Source: Gracilaria caudata | Lineage: Eukaryota > Rhodophyta > Florideophyceae > Gracilariales > Gracilariaceae | DNA: 15,960 nucleotides | Assembly (NCBI GenBank): GCA_030374735.1 | Contig: JASCIV010000598.1 | Location: 1-15,960 of the forward strand | Direction of reading: 5' to 3' | Shown: positions 7,968 through 15,450 of the stretch, piece by piece | Numbering within the stretch: the stretch's first letter is position 1 | Layout: each line of letters starts with the position of its first letter | The notes under the pieces: model-generated | What the model saw: the letters and a program-made list of their open reading frames with translations, nothing else | What the model was told of the DNA's origin: nothing | Databases searched by the model: none | Program-made: the position numbers and the translations under genes

Positions 7968-8411
7968 GCGAAGCCGAACGAAACGTAATCTGATATACCG
8001 CGGTAGAAAGGTAACGAGCGCGGAGACAGTGAACCGAAGACAGGGCTGGTAGATAGCCCTTGCAGTACAAGCCTTGTACGCAGCGGATCAAACTTTGATC
8101 ATCCAAAAACATTCGCGCACCTTTCAAAGTGCCGCTCTGTTTTGATCCGAGGCTCACACAATACAAATCAAATGTGCTCCAGAAGAATCCCGTCTGCACG
8201 GGTGCCGCTACAGTGCAGCGGCGACGAGGAGCTCAACCACACACATCAATCTCGGCGGCGCCTAAGCGCGGACTCCAACCCGCCATTCCGCGCCATTGCG
8301 CCCACCCGAGCTCAGCCACCCCGCGGTCGTCGCCGACGTCGCCCTCGTCACGGTCGAGAGCACATTCCATTGCAGATCCTCCATCTCCCCACAGCTCACT
8401 TGCTCAGAAAC
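7968..8411. promoter_or_regulatory. Shared divergent promoter of RuvBL2 and the DnaJ gene
   Basis: The 444 bases between the two start codons drive transcription in both directions. They contain three phased inverted repeats (8042-8100) and an additional TTTTGATCC at 8136-8144 that repeats half of the third palindrome. No clear TATA box is seen at a sensible distance for either gene. An in-frame ATG for DnaJ at 8172 would shrink this region to about 200 bases. Confidence 0.6.
8042..8100. promoter_or_regulatory. Three inverted repeats with centres 21 bp apart
   Basis: The first is AGGGCT (8042-8047) and AGCCCT (8055-8060) around 7 nt. The second is GTACAAG and CTTGTAC around a single C (8065-8079). 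The third is GATCAAA and TTTGATC around a single C (8086-8100). Their centres are at 8051, 8072 and 8093, exactly 21 bp apart, which is two turns of B-DNA. Arms are perfect in all three. This looks like an ordered set of dimer-binding sites. The set lies 75-133 bp upstream of the RuvBL2 ATG. Confidence 0.55.
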
Positions 8412-9737
8412 ATGACAACCCCGAAGACCCCTGCGTTCACCGCTTCCACACCGCTCTCCACGCGGCGGCCAGCCTCAACATTTCACGCGCCACTTACCGC
8501 ACCGCGTCCCCCGCGCCCGGCGCCGCTTCCGCTGCGCTCGCGTCGCGTCGCCGTGCCTCGCGCATCAGCTGACTACTATCAGACACTGGGCGTGTCCCGT
8601 AATGCAACTGAGAAGGAAATTAAGTCTGCCTTCCGTCAGAAGGCACGTAAACTTCACCCAGACGTCAACAAGGCGCCCGATGCGAAGGAGCGATTTCAGG
8701 AGATTTCTCGCGCTTATGAGGTGCTTTCGGATACCAATTTGCGCCAACGATACGATCAGTTTGGAGAGGCCGGTGTGAAGGGGGCGTCACAGCCCGGCTT
8801 CGGCGACTTTACTTCACAGGACTTCGGAAGCTTCTCGGATATCTTCGACACCTTCTTTGGTGGTGGTCAAACGAGCGCGCGTTCGAGGCGCAGAGCTGGG
8901 CCGCAGCCTGGCGATGATTTGCGCCTGGATGTTGACATTCCCTTTGAGACGGCTGTGTTCGGTGCTGAACAAAAGATTCGTTTCAGTCACTTAGAAACAT
9001 GTTCTACGTGCTCGGGAACCGGAGTCAAGCCTGGAAGGAAGCCAAGAACCTGTTCGTCATGCGATGGCACCGGCTCTGTAACCCAGGTTGTGCGAACTCC
9101 GTTGGGAATGTTCCAGCAGACCACAACCTGCACGACTTGTCGCGGCACTGGAGAGGTTGTGGATGAATTCTGTGGTTCTTGTGGAGGCAGGGGTAGAAAT
9201 CAGGTCACCAAGCAGCTGCAGATCACTATTCCTGCTGGTGTGGATTCTGGTAGCAGGCTACGTGTTAGAAATGAAGGTGATGCTGGAGCAAAGGGGGGTC
9301 CTCCCGGGGACCTGTATGTCGTTTTGAGGGTGAAGGACTCTTCAGAGTTTTCAAGGGAGGGAACAAATATCTATTCGCAGATTTCCGTATCCTATCTTGA
9401 TGCCATTCTTGGTCGCAGCGTTCCAGTGAAGACTGTTGACGGCATCGTGGACCTGAACATCTCTGCAGGTACTCAACCTGGCTCAGTGCAAAGGATTGAC
9501 GGAAAAGGGGTTCCGAAACTGGGTAATTCGACCGTAAGGGGTGATCATTTTGTCACCATCAACGTAAAGATTCCCACCCGGCTGAATAGTGAGGAAAGGA
9601 AACTTGTTCAGAAGTTGGATGACCTTTCTTCCGGGAGTGCTAGCAAGAATGGGAAGGCCACTGCAGGTGCGACCAGTGAGAAATCCAAGAAGACTAGCAA
9701 GAAGGGCGAAGGGTTCTTCAACTTTGGGAAGAAGTGA
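8412..9737 (+). CDS. Plastid-type DnaJ/HSP40 co-chaperone (type A)
   Basis: A 441-residue J-protein that would stimulate the ATPase of an Hsp70 and hold unfolded proteins, most likely in the plastid stroma. The leader (1-50) is rich in Thr, Ser, Pro and Arg, without acidic residues, and ends near VAVPRAS, typical of a plastid transit peptide. Then come the J domain (about 54-118, HPD at 82-84), a Gly/Phe-rich segment (about 120-152), four zinc-finger motifs CSTCSGTG (197), CSSCDGTG (214), CTTCRGTG (240) and CGSCGGRG (254), and the C-terminal client-binding domains (about 265-390). A Lys-rich tail ends FFNFGKK. All four CXXCXGXG motifs are complete. I chose the ATG at 8412 because it yields a clean leader; an in-frame ATG at 8172 would add 80 Arg-rich residues that look like 5' leader. 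A mitochondrial destination is a less likely alternative. Intronless. Confidence 0.92.
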   Translation: MTTPKTPAFTASTPLSTRRPASTFHAPLTAPRPPRPAPLPLRSRRVAVPRASADYYQTLGVSRNATEKEIKSAFRQKARKLHPDVNKAPDAKERFQEISRAYEVLSDTNLRQRYDQFGEAGVKGASQPGFGDFTSQDFGSFSDIFDTFFGGGQTSARSRRRAGPQPGDDLRLDVDIPFETAVFGAEQKIRFSHLETCSTCSGTGVKPGRKPRTCSSCDGTGSVTQVVRTPLGMFQQTTTCTTCRGTGEVVDEFCGSCGGRGRNQVTKQLQITIPAGVDSGSRLRVRNEGDAGAKGGPPGDLYVVLRVKDSSEFSREGTNIYSQISVSYLDAILGRSVPVKTVDGIVDLNISAGTQPGSVQRIDGKGVPKLGNSTVRGDHFVTINVKIPTRLNSEERKLVQKLDDLSSGSASKNGKATAGATSEKSKKTSKKGEGFFNFGKK

Positions 9738-10373
9738 CTGCCAATGGTGGTCATAATGGCCGCCATTTTCTTTATTCGCTTCCTTATTCTGAGGAGAAGT
9801 CGGTAATGCGCCTGAACAGCAACCCTTACGCAACGCTTGTGCTATAAGGAGAGGGTTGGTAGCTTTGCTACTATCTTCAAAGAAATGAGAAAGGGTGAAA
9901 AACAGTTGGGGTTTGCACGAATCATGGAACTGAGGGTATGTAAGATCACTTGCTTTCCGGCAGCTCGGGATCCACGTTGTGAATTATCTATCTTGTCGAG
10001 TGATGCTGCCCTGGCCTCGCTTTCATGATAGGTTGAGTTGAAATTTTGGTAAACTTGAATCGAATTGACTGCGAAAGATTGCGATACTTCTTGACCTGTG
10101 CGAGGGGGACCTCTGAGGCGAAGTTTTCGGTAATCAGAGCGCCACTGCATCAATGTGAGCACGTACTCTCATTTTGATAGAACTTGTTCGTTGTGGAATA
10201 GCTACCTATGTGATACGTAACGAAGACAAATTGCGTAGCTCGATGGCATTTACAGAGAATTGCGCAACTCTTGGAAAACTGGTTCGGTGCAAACACACAG
10301 TTGGGAAATGTAGTTGATGGGATCTATATCCGCGATAACGGTTCTCTTGACTCCTCATTTCCCGAATTGAGGA
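9738..10373. other. Region between convergent DnaJ and kinase genes; no gene supported
   Basis: About 636 bases containing both 3' ends. A minus-strand frame of 102 codons starts with an ATG at 10150 and ends at 9842, but its translation has no recognisable domain and lies antisense to the presumed DnaJ 3' region. I see no tRNA or repeat apart from the stem-loop at 9743-9767. Confidence 0.5.
9743..9767 (+). terminator. Stem-loop just after the DnaJ stop codon
   Basis: AATGGTGG (9743-9750) pairs with CCGCCATT (9760-9767) around a 9-nt loop, with one G-U pair, beginning 5 nt after the stop codon and followed by a T-rich run. It could shape the 3' untranslated region or help 3'-end formation. 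In a nuclear gene a bacterial-style terminator is not expected, so the role is open. Confidence 0.3.
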
Positions 10374-11579
10374 TTATTCTTTTGTGAGCTGCAAGTGATG
10401 AGCAGTTTTGAGCGATTCCGCTGTTTCGAGGAGGGAAACTGGAGGGTCAAATAAACCGCTCAAAGCACTCATGTTGGGCATAGACGGAAAGAATCGATGT
10501 CGAAGAACTTGCTGAGTCAAATCGGCCAGATCACAAAATGCGCCTTCGGCGATGACCTGTCCGCGCCATGAATGTAGCCACCTCAAAAGCTTTTGTCCCA
10601 TCAAGGCGTACATGTTTCGAGCTCGAATATCGTCGTGTAAGGGCATCAGGGAGATGAAAAGGCTTGCAGTCACTAGAACAAGACTCCACCGAGATACGTT
10701 CGGATACAACACTGACACATGATCAAAGAAGGAGTTGAGCAACAAAAAGTGGTACGTGAGTTCATATGGCACGTTCTTGAGAATGTGATCATATGCACAA
10801 AGAGATTGTAATACTTTTGCTAGGTCATAATATACATCGCCAGAAGTTGTGTGCAAATCCCCCTGAGCACCGCGCATATCAAGGAAGATCACCGATCGGT
10901 CGACACCATTGTAGAGAACATTTGTGAACACTGGATCCCCATGAATTACACTTGAGCGCAGTGGTCTGTGCTCACGAAGGTACGAGCACAGAAAATCAAT
11001 ATCAGCCTTAGTGATTCCGTGCGCCAAGTAAAGCGACTTGCTCTTTGTGTATCTTTCGTAGAGCTTGGGAATGTAGTTGTACTTGAGTATAGATTCGTCG
11101 GGTATCATTCCATTACTCGTAAAGTGCATTTTGTAGAGGGTTTGTAACAGGTCCTGGATATGTTCTTTTGTCAAACGCCCGCTTGTAAGAATGTGAGACA
11201 TGTTTGTGGCGGGAATATACTCCAAAATGATCGTCAAGATGGCCTGATTGTTCTCCTGCGTTTCGTAATGACCAAGCAACCTGGGGAAGAATGGGAGCAG
11301 CTCGGGAGGAATGTTTTGATAGAAAAACAATTCGGCTCTCAAAGTTGGGTCCGAAGAGCTCTTTAAAACTACGGGCAGAGAAGAAGTCTGGTGGACGCTC
11401 ACATTATTGAAATGGCGAGGTTGAATAAACGAAGATGGTAACGAAGTGAATGGTGCTTGGTGGGAGTCAGGTAGCAAAGAGAGATGCGAGCAGTGTTGTA
11501 CATCGTTTTGAGTCTCTTGCAAGTGCTCCATGGTTGAAGATGATACAGAGAGTGTGTTGTGGTGCTGCAGAGACAACAT
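10374..11579 (-). CDS. APH/LicA-like small-molecule kinase
   Basis: A 401-residue protein with the APH/choline-kinase fold, predicted to phosphorylate an unknown small molecule in the cytosol. Residues 1-65 are Ser/His-rich and probably disordered. VVLKSS (K73) would bind ATP, with an acidic partner in AELFFYQ (E83). The hinge is near IILEYIPA, the catalytic loop is HGDPVFTN at 213-220 (D215, N220), and the metal-binding segment is FLDMRG at 232-237. The following stretch, GDVYYDLAKVLQSLCAYD, closely resembles a branch I know from bacterial surface-polysaccharide loci (HGD.xFxN.., DPRG, YDLAKLxHS), rather than typical eukaryotic choline kinases. The motif here is LDMRG instead of IDPRG. Two starts are possible: ATG 11579, or ATG 11531, 16 codons later. 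It is intronless and convergent with DnaJ. It shares only the fold with the kinase at 1066, not the detailed motifs. Confidence 0.8.
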   Translation of the reverse strand: MLSLQHHNTLSVSSSTMEHLQETQNDVQHCSHLSLLPDSHQAPFTSLPSSFIQPRHFNNVSVHQTSSLPVVLKSSSDPTLRAELFFYQNIPPELLPFFPRLLGHYETQENNQAILTIILEYIPATNMSHILTSGRLTKEHIQDLLQTLYKMHFTSNGMIPDESILKYNYIPKLYERYTKSKSLYLAHGITKADIDFLCSYLREHRPLRSSVIHGDPVFTNVLYNGVDRSVIFLDMRGAQGDLHTTSGDVYYDLAKVLQSLCAYDHILKNVPYELTYHFLLLNSFFDHVSVLYPNVSRWSLVLVTASLFISLMPLHDDIRARNMYALMGQKLLRWLHSWRGQVIAEGAFCDLADLTQQVLRHRFFPSMPNMSALSGLFDPPVSLLETAESLKTAHHLQLTKE

Positions 11580-11596
11580 TACGGATATGGGAGGAG

Positions 11597-11646
11597 TTCA
11601 TGATCATTCAATGCCAGACTTCATGATCAGAGTAGGCTTAAAAAGC
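11597..11646 (-). promoter_or_regulatory. Proximal promoter of the second kinase gene
   Basis: TTCATGATCA occurs twice (11597-11606 and 11620-11629), 23 bp apart, within 50 bp upstream of the ATG at 11579. Further out, on the minus strand, CTTTTTAAG near 11638-11646 is a weak TATA-like match about 60 bp from the start. The arrangement is suggestive only. Confidence 0.35.
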
Positions 11647-11960
11647 GAGGTCACTGACAGTTTGACCTTGACGCGAATGGAATCGGTATCAACGATTGAA
11701 CACGTCTCAAAACACTGCGGCTGGGTATGAAGCACTTGCTCTGAAACTCGTTGGCGTAGGGTGCGTAGAAGCGGAGTTTACAAATCAACATGAGCAGCGT
11801 GAAGGCGTCATCATAAGCAAAGGCACAGCGTTGGGTGTCAGACTGACAGGTGAGGGCATGGATATTATGAGTCATCGCCGTTACCCTTTGCAAGTTTGAC
11901 GTTGGCAGTGCGAAGACAGTCCATAGCCGATGAAGCCCTTCTAATTCAGATGAGAACACA

Positions 11961-11996
11961 AAACCGTTTCGAGTGGTTGGCCCACAAGAACGGTTT
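11961..11996. repeat. Inverted repeat, 8-bp arms and 20-nt spacer
   Basis: AAACCGTT (11961-11968) is the exact reverse complement of AACGGTTT (11989-11996). It lies mid-way between the divergent kinase and uS4m genes. No role can be assigned. Confidence 0.4.
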
Positions 11997-12066
11997 GCAA
12001 TCATTTTTATTTGAGATGGAATGCGTGCGTACGTAAATTATCATACAATCCAAGAAGGAAGTGAAC

Positions 12067-12079
12067 AACCAAGTTGGTT
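12067..12079. repeat. 13-bp odd palindrome
   Basis: AACCAA and TTGGTT flank a single G. The 6-1-6 form recalls the 7-1-7 palindromes at 8065 and 8086 but the sequence is different. It lies about 530 bp upstream of uS4m. Confidence 0.35.
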
Positions 12080-12602
12080 TGCAATATAATGGTTGCGGTT
12101 TGAATTCCGGTGTGGCAGACTGCCATCGGATCCGACAGCAAGCAACAGTAGTCTTGAATCTACGGTTCAGTTTCACGTCGCATACAACACAGAGAGAGCA
12201 AGCATTGCGTGCACTTTTTCAGTCTTGGCAGCACGGTGGCGCAGTCGTTCCACGGTACGCACCCTGTATGAACTCCGTGAAGATTGGTTTCGAATGCATG
12301 TGCTATGGGCCGTGGGGAAAGGGTGGTTTATCGTCGAGTCATGCTGTCTATGGCTTGAACAATTCAAACTCGCGACAGACACTGGAGTACGCATCTCAAG
12401 ATAGATGTGCGAATTGGGCGCTTGCCTGCTGCAACGTATTCCACGTCCCCACACTTCGTGCAAGAATGATGCGGTAGAGGCCGGGTGGGGTCATGCGATC
12501 TTCTCTATCTCTCGCATTGATCCTCGCCGTCGCCATCGCCACCATTGACCATCGCGCTCCGGAGACACAGTCAACACCGCCTTCCACCCGCCGTCCAACG
12601 CA

Positions 12603-13394
12603 ATGCCCGTAAACTACCAACTCAAAAACCTGCGCCGTCTTTTCGGTGAGGCCACTTTCCTGCGTCCCACAACAGACACACCACCCACGCCACTGGGCAA
12701 AGTGGCGCGAGTAACGCGTCGCACAACAAGCGATCCGCCTCAAAAGCGCACCAAACCCCCCGGCGGAATTCCGCGAGCGTTCTTCTCCGAGCAACCTCCT
12801 CGTTCTATCCGAAGCAAGGCAGTGTCGTCGCAACTGTACTCCATTCATCTGTTCGAAAAGCAGAAAATGAGGTTGTATTACGGCGCCATCCGCGACGCCA
12901 TGTTCAAGAAGTACGTGCAAAAAGCTGCCAAGACTCGACATAACATCGACGCACATCTCATCCGTCTGCTGGAACTTCGACTCGATACGTTTCTGTACCG
13001 CACGTCATTCGCGAAAACGCCCGCACAAGCCAGACAATGGATTTACCACGGGCACGTGTTGGTGAACGGTGACGAGGTGACGGTGAAGAGTTTCCAGATG
13101 AGACCTGGAGACATTTTGAGCATTGCGCCACACCATGTTGAACACGCGTTGCGCGCCAGTTTGCAGAGCGCGCAGATTCGAAAGAGCTTCGGATGCGGCG
13201 CTTCTTGGATTGTTTCTCGCGCCGATGTGGCGGGCATGTTGCCGTGGATGGAGATTGATCGCGTGGGACTGTCGGCTGCTTTGGTGCGATTGCCTACGGA
13301 TGAGGAGGCTCGATCTATGACCAGGGCAGCGCTTTTCCCTTTTATTCGTGACGCCAATCTTAATCCTCTTGCTGCCATGCGCGCGTACAGATGA
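12603..13394 (+). CDS. Mitochondrial small-subunit ribosomal protein uS4m
   Basis: A 263-residue S4-family protein, a primary 16S-type rRNA binder in the mitochondrial small subunit. The bacterial S4 pattern is clear: EKQKMRLYYGAIRDAMFKKY (85-104), then RLLELRLDTFLYRTSFAKT at 121-139 and QARQWIYHGHVLVNG (142-156), which form the S4 RNA-binding domain, and RPGDILSI (167-174). The end, LPWMEIDRVGLSAALVRLP (213-231), matches the conserved S4 C-terminus (WLEVD...L...V..LP). A basic N-terminal extension of about 75 residues precedes the core and probably includes the import signal, although it is not a textbook presequence; a plastid role is possible but S4 is normally plastid-encoded. The ATG at 12603 is the first in frame. 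It ends only 47 bp from the convergent ISCA2 gene. Confidence 0.85.
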   Translation: MPVNYQLKNLRRLFGEATFLRPTTDTPPTPLGKVARVTRRTTSDPPQKRTKPPGGIPRAFFSEQPPRSIRSKAVSSQLYSIHLFEKQKMRLYYGAIRDAMFKKYVQKAAKTRHNIDAHLIRLLELRLDTFLYRTSFAKTPAQARQWIYHGHVLVNGDEVTVKSFQMRPGDILSIAPHHVEHALRASLQSAQIRKSFGCGASWIVSRADVAGMLPWMEIDRVGLSAALVRLPTDEEARSMTRAALFPFIRDANLNPLAAMRAYR

Positions 13395-13441
13395 TAAATA
13401 TATGTTTGATGTCGTTGTCGTTGCCGTTGTTGCTAGTGCTG

Positions 13442-13873
13442 TCACATCTTCGGGGAGAATGACACTCCACACCCGCACGAGGTATCCGAATTGGGGTTAT
13501 CGGTGATTCGAAATGAAGAGCTGATCATCTCTTGAACGTAGTCCACCTTTGCACCCGCCACAAAAGCCAGCGACACATCATCAACAATCACGCACACGCC
13601 ATCCTGTTCAATGAGCTTATCCTGCTTCCGTGTCATCATGGAACGATCAGGCTGTTGATCCCAACTCTCGAGCTCGAATCCATACTGAAAGCCCGAGCAC
13701 CCACCGCCATCAACCGTCACGCGCAGCACCAAGTGCTCTCCTCGCTGTTGCTGCAAGTGCTTGATTCTCTGCACGCATCGCGGCGTGATCTGCAACTTGG
13801 CCGCCGTCGCGCCGCCCGTCGACAGCGAGCGCGCGTACAGCGCTCGAGACACGCTTGCGGCGGCGCGAAACAT
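13442..13873 (-). CDS. ISCA2: Mitochondrial iron-sulfur assembly protein ISCA2-type
   Basis: A 143-residue A-type carrier protein of the HesB/IscA family. With ISCA1 and IBA57 this type acts late in mitochondrial Fe-S assembly, to make [4Fe-4S] clusters. The first 20 or so residues (MFRAAASVSRALYARSLS) are an Arg/Ser/Ala-rich amphipathic import signal with no acidic residue. The mature part begins near LQITPRCVQRIKHL. The three conserved cysteines are present: C59 in GGGCSGF, and C133 and C135 in SCGCGVSF near the C-terminus. FQYGFEL (62-68) is diagnostic of the family. I start at the ATG at 13873, since the upstream in-frame extension is not import-like and would run over the promoter shared with the RING gene. 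Intronless. It is convergent to uS4m and divergent from the RING-H2 gene (154 bp between start codons). Confidence 0.95.
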   Translation of the reverse strand: MFRAAASVSRALYARSLSTGGATAAKLQITPRCVQRIKHLQQQRGEHLVLRVTVDGGGCSGFQYGFELESWDQQPDRSMMTRKQDKLIEQDGVCVIVDDVSLAFVAGAKVDYVQEMISSSFRITDNPNSDTSCGCGVSFSPKM

Positions 13874-14027
13874 GGCTGTGGCGATTGTGTGCCCGCGGCA
13901 AGTGTGGGCGGAGGAGCCGGGAAGGCGTAGATATTTACGAACTGTAAAAAAACATTCAGGACAGAATGTCAAAGACAAAGGCGCGGCGTCTTCCACGCGT
14001 CTTCATCGTGCCATCGCTCCTGCAGCG

Positions 14028-14631
14028 ATGAGTCGCAGTATCGGGCGCGCTCTCACCGACAGCGTCGTGAGCTGTTTGCTGCCGGTGGCCATCTTCGCAG
14101 TGGCGCACGTCTCTCTTCTGCTATGCGCGCTGTCTGTGTTGTGTTGTCATATGGCATACACAGGCGTTAGGTGTGTGTACAAGCTGATGCTGGAGTTCGG
14201 GATTCCGCGCGCGATGCAGTGGGTGCAACACAGTCTGCAAACGGTTCTTTCAACTTTACAATGGACGCATTCGCTGCTCGGTTTGGCGTGCTCTATGTTG
14301 GCTGATTTTTGTATGATAGAGGAACGCGAGCTGGTGATAGAACAGTTTTGTCCGCTGCTGAGCGAGTCGCAGATTGCTTCGTCTCGTCAAATCGAGTGCT
14401 CAATCTGCTTGGACACGCTGAGTCAGGGTGAGAAGGTGCGGTACCTTCCGAATTGTTCACATTCCTTTCACGCGTAAGTTAAGCATACAAGTGACTGTAC
14501 AAAAAGAAACACGCGAACATAAGCATGATGATAACCGTACGTTTGTTGGTGGAGACAGAAAATGCATCGAGCGATGGTTTTGCTACGCAAATCGGTGTCC
14601 GTTGTGTAGCACGCCCATCGTACCACAATGA
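14028..14631 (+). CDS. Membrane RING-H2 E3 ubiquitin ligase (spliced)
   Basis: Exons 14028-14473 and 14559-14631 join to a 172-residue protein. A long hydrophobic stretch at about 13-42 (VVSCLLPVAIFAVAHVSLLL and beyond) gives one or two membrane helices. The C-terminus is a complete RING-H2 finger: C124, C127, C143, H145, H148, C151, C162, C165, with the usual Trp in CIERWF and Pro in CPLC, so it should bind two zincs and an E2 enzyme. The layout resembles plant ATL-type membrane ligases; the substrate is unknown. The intron falls between H148 and C151, and only its removal restores the finger, which supports the splice strongly. ATG 14028 is chosen because upstream in-frame ATGs would overlap the ISCA2 start. 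The stop lies 19 bp from the stop of the next, convergent gene. Confidence 0.85.
14474..14558 (+). other. Spliceosomal intron in the RING-H2 gene
   Basis: An 85-bp intron with a consensus GTAAGT donor and a GACAG acceptor. It splits an alanine codon (GC|A) so that HSFHA and KCIERWF become contiguous, as the RING-H2 pattern requires. Possible branch sites are the TGAC at about 14491 or the ATAAC at 14531. Read through without splicing, the frame stops at TAA inside the donor. Confidence 0.92.
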
Positions 14632-14650
14632 ATATAGAGCAGCACAGCTA

Positions 14651-15450
14651 TCACGTAACCAAAAAGTGCTTATTGTCACGGCGAACAACGCGCGGAACAG
14701 TCGCGTCTGCCACGTTGGCCGTGGGCGGATGAGGCTTGCTGGAGCCTCCGCCAGAAGTAGTAGTGAGTCGAATAATGGCCAAACCAATGGCGCCGGCGAC
14801 GGCAATCACCCACTTGATGACGCGATTCTCCACGCGCTCCACGGCGGTGTAAATCTCAGCGACCGACGTCTCCATGCGCTTCTCAATGGCGTTGATGTCG
14901 GTCTTGAGCAGCGCGAAATCGGCCTTCTCCAAGATGCTGAGCTCGGAACGAAGACTGACAAACTCGTTCTTGGTGACCATCTGATTCTGATGATGCCTGT
15001 TGGCGTGCTGCGAAACGCGCACCATGGCGTCGGTGATGGCCTCGCTCTGAGCCTGCGAGAATCCGGACTGCCTCAAGTAGGCTATCTGCCACAGTGGCCA
15101 ACGCGCACACACACGAATTTGGCGTCAGCAACAACGCGAGCGGCATCAACAACGCGCGAGAGCAGGCGTACCATTCTGTGTGTATCGAAGATGAGCGGCG
15201 ACTCGGTGAAGATGGACTGCTCCACCTCGGCGGAGATTCGCGTGCCCAGCCCGTCCTCGGGCGCCACATTCACCTCTGTGTGCAGTCGACCGGTGTCAGC
15301 GCGAGCGGACGCGCCCTTCCGCTCCGCCGAGTACAGGCGTGTTCTCACTCCGCTCCGCGCGCCCAGCGCGTCGTCGCGCGGCGCCAGCGAAGTGCGCAGT
15401 CGCCGCGCGTGCAACGCGCCTCCAAACGCGCGCCGCAGCGCGCCACTCAT
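14651..15450 (-). CDS. CCDC90/MCUR1-like (DUF1640) mitochondrial membrane protein (spliced)
   Basis: Exons 15450-15172 and 15085-14651 (minus) join to a 237-residue protein. Residues 1-40 (MSGALRRAFGGALHARRLR, ending RTRLYS) form an Arg-rich mitochondrial import signal. The family core follows: FDTHRM from exon 1 meets IAYLRQSGFSQAQSEAI from exon 2, giving the typical pattern in which a Phe-Asp-Thr segment precedes a Gly-Phe and a Gln/Glu-Ala-rich helix. A coiled coil covers about 130-180, and a membrane helix (VIKWVIAVAGAIGLAII) about 182-198, with a short Ser/Thr/Gly-rich tail. Animal relatives (MCUR1, CCDC90B) sit in the inner membrane and influence calcium uptake or respiratory-complex assembly; the role in algae is unclear. 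An in-frame ATG at 15480, ten codons upstream, is an alternative start. Confidence 0.82.
15086..15171 (-). other. Spliceosomal intron in the CCDC90-like gene
   Basis: An 86-bp phase-0 intron with a GTACGC donor and GGCAG acceptor, and a good branch-site match, GCTGAC, about 35 nt before the acceptor. Splicing places an isoleucine where the family has a hydrophobic residue after FDTHRM and restores the register to Gly-Phe. Without splicing, the exon 1 frame ends at a stop and the exon 2 frame lacks the import signal. Confidence 0.82.

Larger units (their letters stand above)
11580..12602. other. Intergenic region between divergent kinase and uS4m genes
   Basis: About 1 kb. Frames of 117 codons (11651-12004, -, ATG start) and 138 codons (12061-12477, +, GTG start) translate to sequences with no recognisable domain or composition bias, so I do not call them. 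The region holds an 8-bp-arm stem-loop (11961-11996) and a 13-bp odd palindrome (12067-12079), listed separately. I checked for a tRNA T-arm and found none convincing. Confidence 0.5.

Noticed and set aside
8142..8411. N-terminal extension of DnaJ upstream of 8412
   Set aside because: It begins with a TTG codon (first ATG 8172) and encodes Arg-rich sequence unlike a transit peptide; most likely 5' leader.
1066..11579. The two kinases as an antibiotic-resistance or toxin-antitoxin type system
   Set aside because: They are 8 kb apart, on opposite strands, from different subfamilies, and separated by housekeeping genes; nothing indicates joint function.
12090..12120. Possible tRNA T-arm around GGTTTGAATTCC
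   Set aside because: The TTC motif of the T-loop is absent and no anticodon or acceptor arm can be paired around it.
12396..12956. 186-codon minus-strand frame over the uS4m start
   Set aside because: Antisense to a well-supported ribosomal protein gene; the product is Arg/Cys-rich and matches no family I know.
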